The translations under genes and the position numbers were made by a program. From Verrucomicrobiota bacterium (GTDB lineage Bacteria > Verrucomicrobiota > Verrucomicrobiia > Limisphaerales > UBA1100), in NCBI GenBank assembly GCA_028872645.1, contig JAPKDK010000103.1, forward strand, positions 1 through 9,299: DNA of 9,299 nt, given 5' to 3'. A model generated the notes under the pieces. The model was not told the DNA's origin, did not search any database, and saw only the letters and a list, made by a program, of their open reading frames with translations. This document shows positions 6,058 through 9,299 of the stretch, one piece after another. Every line of letters starts with the position of its first letter. Position 1 is the stretch's first letter.

Positions 6058-9000
6058 ATGTCTCTCCACAACTTAATCCGATTTTGTTTATCCATAATTT
6101 GGCCCCTTATCCTTGTCATTAATGTGCCCAGGATGGAGGCGGCTCCTGCAAATCTTTCATTAAAGAAAGGCGACCGCATTACATTGGTAGGAGCGGGTAT
6201 GGGTTCTCGCATGATTCACTATGGGCATCTTGAAACAGAACTTTATCTGCGTTTCCCTTTAAAGGACTTAACCCTCCGAAACTTGTGTGATGAAGGGAAT
6301 ACTCCGGGGTTTCGCCCGCATCCAGGTCGAGGCCAAGGAGGCCAGTATGCCTTCCCAGGGGCACAGGAATTGATCAGCCAAAAACTCAAGGCAGGGTCCG
6401 GCCCTAACGGCCACTTTGAAACGTCCGACCAATGGCTAACCCGTTTAAAGACCGATGTAATTATTGCCTTCTTTGGTTTTAATTCTTCCTTTGATGGAGT
6501 TGGCGAGCTGGGTCGGTTCAAGAAGGAGCTTGATGCATTTCTAAAACACACGCTGGCGCAGAAATATAATGGGAAGAGCGCTCCCCGTCTGACCTTGGTT
6601 TCTCCCACGGCCGTGCAGGCCATCAAGGGAGTCACCGATGGAGTCCAGCAGAACACCAACCTCATTCTTTACACTGAGGCTATGCGTGCGGTGGCCCGCG
6701 AAAACAACGTGCTTTTCGTGGATGCCTTTAGTCCGTCCAGTCAATGGTACTCGGACGGTAAGGCTCACACTGTCGATGGAGCTCTACTAAACGGGTTGGG
6801 ATACCGCAAACTGGCGAGTCTTCTGGTCGATTCTCTTTTTCAGGAAGAAAACCCATCAGGAAATCTGCGTTCGGCCGTTCACAAAGCGGTCATGGATAAA
6901 AACTTCTATTGGCAGAATGACTTTAAGGTTCCCAATGGCGTCCACGTATATGGGCGTCGTTATAATCCCTTTGGCCCAAAGAATTATCCCTTTGAGCTCA
7001 AGAAGACTCGCGAGATGACTGAAATTCGCGATCAGGCGATCTGGGCGACTCTAAAAGGGAAGGCTTTTGATGTGAAAGCTGCTGATGCCAAGACATCAAA
7101 ACTACCGGCAGTGCAAAGCAACTACCGGCCGGGAGGCAAGAATGGTAATGTTAACTATAATCCCGGCAAGGTTACCCAAACCAAGATTCAGGTTGCTGAT
7201 GGATATAAGATAGAGCTCTTTGCCGATGAAGGGCGTTTTCCAGATTTGGCTAACCCCGTGCAAATGGCCTTTGATAACAAGGGCCGGCTCTGGGTTGCGA
7301 CCATGGCCAGTTATCCGCATTACCGAATTGGGGATCCGCATCCCAAGGATAAGCTGATCATTTTTGAGGATACCAATAATGATGGCAAAGCAGACAAGCA
7401 GATTAACTTCGCCGACGACCTACATATTCCAATTGGTTTTGAAATCTCTCACGACGGGGTTTACGTGTCCCAAAGCGGAAGCCTTGTGCGGTATAAAGAC
7501 ACCAATGGCGACGACCGCTATGATATCAGGGAGGTGGTGCTTTCCGGGTTTGATGACCACGACACCCACCACGCCATCTCAGCGTTCTGCGCCGACCCTT
7601 CCGGTGCCTTTATCATGTGTGAAGGCGTGTTTCTTCACAGCAATGTGGAGTCGGTATTTGGTCCGCAACGCGGAACCAATGGCGGATTTTTCCGGTACAG
7701 TCCGCAGCGCAAGACAATCATCCGCTACTCTCAGTTCAGTATCCCCAATCCTTGGGGAGTTGCCTTTGACAACTATGGGCAGGATCTTTTCCTTCATACA
7801 TCAGGCACAAGTTTGTCCTGGATGCTTCCCGGGTCAGTGAAGGCACGGTATGGAGCCAACTTGAAGGCCCCTAACATTATTACTTCAAATAATGTTCGCC
7901 CGACCTCCGGTGTGGAATTTGTTTCCAGTCGGCATTTCCCTGATGAAGTTCAAGGCGACGTTATAATCAATAACAACATTGGCTTTCTCGGGGCCAAGCA
8001 GCACAAGATAATCGATAAGGATCCGGGCTTCACAACTGAGTTCCGACACGACCTGTTTATTTCCAAGGACCTTAACTTTCGCCCCACGGACTTGGAGTTT
8101 GCTCCGGATGGGTCACTTTATGTGGTCGATTGGCACAATGCTTTGATCGGGCACATGCAGCATAATGCACGGGATCCCAATCGTGACCACGCTCATGGCC
8201 GTGTCTACCGCATCACCTACCCATCCCGCCCTTTAGTAAAGCCGGCAAAAATTGCTGGGGCAGCCATTGCCCAGTTGCTGGATAACCTTAAGCTCCACGA
8301 GTACCGTTCGCGTTACCGGACCCGAAGGGAGTTGCGCGGCAGAGATGCAGACACGGTGGTAAAAGCCACGCGTGCCTGGGTAAAGAACTTGCCGAAAGAT
8401 GCAGATGAACGCCTGAAGCTGGAAGCCTTGTGGGTTACGTGGGGTGCCGGGCAAACTGATGTAGCACTCTTAAAACAATTACTTGGCTCTGGAGATCACC
8501 GCATTCGTTCCGCAGCGGTCCGCGTTTTGCGCTTCAACCTCAAGCAGGTGAAGAATCACAAGGAGTTGCTTGCCAAGGCGGCAACCGATTCCCACGGGCG
8601 GGTACGCATGGAGGCGACAGTTGCGGCATCCTTCCTTGGTAAAAAGGATGGCCTGGATATTTTGGCAGCGGCGGAGCCCAAAGGGATTGATCGCACCTAC
8701 AAGCAAACTATGGATTTTGCCAAAGGCGTACTTGAAAACGCCCCCGTACCTCCTGCGGTTTATAGGACACGGCTTCAACCCCCGGCACATCTCTCCAAGG
8801 CAGATGCAAAACTCTATGTCCTGGGCGAAGAAGTTTATAATCGGGATGCCCACTGCGCCACCTGTCACCAACCTAATGGCAAGGGCTTGCCTGAATCGGG
8901 AGTCCCCCCATTGGCTGGCACATCATGGTCAAATGGAGACCCGGAGCGTTTAATCAAACTGACTCTCAAGGGGCTGCTTGGGCCGATTGAAGTGCAGGGC

Positions 9001-9216
9001 AAAAAATATCCGGGGCAGGTTCCTATGACCCCCTTTGAAGCACTATTGAATGATGAGGAAATTGCTGCCGTGCTTACCTTTGTTCGTAATTCCTATGGGA
9101 ATGAAGCCTCAGTGATCAGGCCCGCGCAGGTATCTCGTGTACGCAGTTCGGTAAAGGATATGAGGGGACTCTACAACCCGGCCGATTTACTGAAGGAACA
9201 TCCGCACAACAAATAG
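6058..9216 (+). CDS. Secreted PVC-type SGNH-like / dehydrogenase-like / cytochrome c fusion protein
   Basis: This is a 1052-residue exported multidomain protein. A signal peptide (basic start, hydrophobic core about 9-23, cleavage probably near 28-31) supports the ATG at 6058, although no Shine-Dalgarno sequence is present. Residues ~36-262 form an SGNH/GDSL-like domain with FFGFNSSFDG (138-147) and VDGALLNGLGYRKLA (239-253). Residues ~370-722 form the Pirellula/Verrucomicrobium 'membrane-bound dehydrogenase' propeller, with LWVATMASYP (411-420), Asp-rich loops DTNNDGKAD (438-446) and DTNGDDRYD (481-489), and DHDTHHAI (500-507). Residues ~735-895 look like helical HEAT-type repeats. The cytochrome c domain has CATCH (933-937) and a probable axial Met990 in GQVPMTPF. 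The likely role is periplasmic sugar or alcohol oxidation with electron transfer to the heme; substrate is unknown. The SGNH catalytic Ser and His positions read Gly47 and Leu243, so that domain may only bind ligand. Composition differs from the left-hand genes. Divergently transcribed and apparently monocistronic. Confidence 0.9.
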   Translation: MSLHNLIRFCLSIIWPLILVINVPRMEAAPANLSLKKGDRITLVGAGMGSRMIHYGHLETELYLRFPLKDLTLRNLCDEGNTPGFRPHPGRGQGGQYAFPGAQELISQKLKAGSGPNGHFETSDQWLTRLKTDVIIAFFGFNSSFDGVGELGRFKKELDAFLKHTLAQKYNGKSAPRLTLVSPTAVQAIKGVTDGVQQNTNLILYTEAMRAVARENNVLFVDAFSPSSQWYSDGKAHTVDGALLNGLGYRKLASLLVDSLFQEENPSGNLRSAVHKAVMDKNFYWQNDFKVPNGVHVYGRRYNPFGPKNYPFELKKTREMTEIRDQAIWATLKGKAFDVKAADAKTSKLPAVQSNYRPGGKNGNVNYNPGKVTQTKIQVADGYKIELFADEGRFPDLANPVQMAFDNKGRLWVATMASYPHYRIGDPHPKDKLIIFEDTNNDGKADKQINFADDLHIPIGFEISHDGVYVSQSGSLVRYKDTNGDDRYDIREVVLSGFDDHDTHHAISAFCADPSGAFIMCEGVFLHSNVESVFGPQRGTNGGFFRYSPQRKTIIRYSQFSIPNPWGVAFDNYGQDLFLHTSGTSLSWMLPGSVKARYGANLKAPNIITSNNVRPTSGVEFVSSRHFPDEVQGDVIINNNIGFLGAKQHKIIDKDPGFTTEFRHDLFISKDLNFRPTDLEFAPDGSLYVVDWHNALIGHMQHNARDPNRDHAHGRVYRITYPSRPLVKPAKIAGAAIAQLLDNLKLHEYRSRYRTRRELRGRDADTVVKATRAWVKNLPKDADERLKLEALWVTWGAGQTDVALLKQLLGSGDHRIRSAAVRVLRFNLKQVKNHKELLAKAATDSHGRVRMEATVAASFLGKKDGLDILAAAEPKGIDRTYKQTMDFAKGVLENAPVPPAVYRTRLQPPAHLSKADAKLYVLGEEVYNRDAHCATCHQPNGKGLPESGVPPLAGTSWSNGDPERLIKLTLKGLLGPIEVQGKKYPGQVPMTPFEALLNDEEIAAVLTFVRNSYGNEASVIRPAQVSRVRSSVKDMRGLYNPADLLKEHPHNK

Positions 9217-9299
9217 ATCTTCATTGGGTTCGAATCCAAAAACCACGCAACCCTTGTGGCCCTCGACGTGGCCGTGAAGGGCGAAGACAGGACGTGGCA
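9217..9299. other. Unassigned tail after the cytochrome gene
   Basis: These 83 bases contain no recognisable terminator with a U-tract. A 16-nt near-palindrome around TTCGAA (9224-9239, one mismatch) lies just after the stop codon. The 8-mer GACGTGGC occurs twice (9265-9272 and 9291-9298). One minus-strand frame is open from the edge to a TAA at 9187-9189 and reads like protein (for example HGHVEGHKGCVVFGFEP), so a convergent gene could end here. One plus frame is open too. The stretch is too short to decide. Confidence 0.3.

Noticed and set aside
9226..9240. GGTTCGAATCC resembling the T-arm of a tRNA (possible tRNA fragment or attachment site)
   Set aside because: The T-stem has a mismatch, no CCA or acceptor strand follows, and the bases upstream are the end of a coding gene, so no cloverleaf can be formed.

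Overview
The window looks like chromosomal DNA from a member of the Planctomycetota-Verrucomicrobiota-Chlamydiota (PVC) superphylum, most likely a free-living (perhaps marine) Verrucomicrobiota bacterium. The main evidence is the large rightward gene (6058-9216). It encodes a secreted protein that joins an SGNH/GDSL-like domain, a quinoprotein-dehydrogenase-like propeller and a C-terminal CxxCH cytochrome c. That 'Pirellula/Verrucomicrobium' type of protein is a hallmark of these phyla. The taxonomic call is inference; no 16S or other marker is present.

Layout. Positions 1-5893 hold a leftward gene set, read from right to left: a 71-residue basic protein of unknown function (5893-5678, with a strong ribosome binding site), citramalate synthase cimA (5598-4036), valyl-tRNA synthetase valS (4031-1362), a two-helix DUF218 (YdcF/SanA/ElyC-type) membrane protein (1360-575), and the N-terminal 192 residues of an inositol-monophosphatase-family enzyme (578 to beyond base 1). 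The last four are packed with gaps of 4 nt and 1 nt and a 4-nt ATGA overlap, so they very probably form one operon. It links the first step of threonine-independent isoleucine synthesis to charging of tRNA-Val and to two housekeeping genes of envelope and phosphate metabolism.

Positions 5894-6057 are an AT-rich divergent intergenic region. It has a convincing sigma70-type promoter pointing right (TTGATT-17-TAAAAT, 5988-6016) and a tandem 7-mer plus inverted repeat at 5940-5962. Positions 6058-9216 hold the single large secreted cytochrome gene, whose base composition is visibly less GC-rich than the left half. Positions 9217-9299 are an unassigned tail, open on both strands and cut by the window edge.

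The most unusual points are: (i) a canonical A_AAA_AAA slippery heptamer directly before the DUF218 stop codon, where a -1 shift would continue exactly into the IMPase frame, whose own start lacks a Shine-Dalgarno sequence; (ii) the small Arg-rich 'WWF' protein upstream of cimA; (iii) an SGNH domain that appears to have lost its catalytic Ser and His inside the cytochrome fusion; (iv) a hairpin covering the cimA ribosome binding region. I saw no CRISPR array, no complete mobile element and no intact RNA gene.
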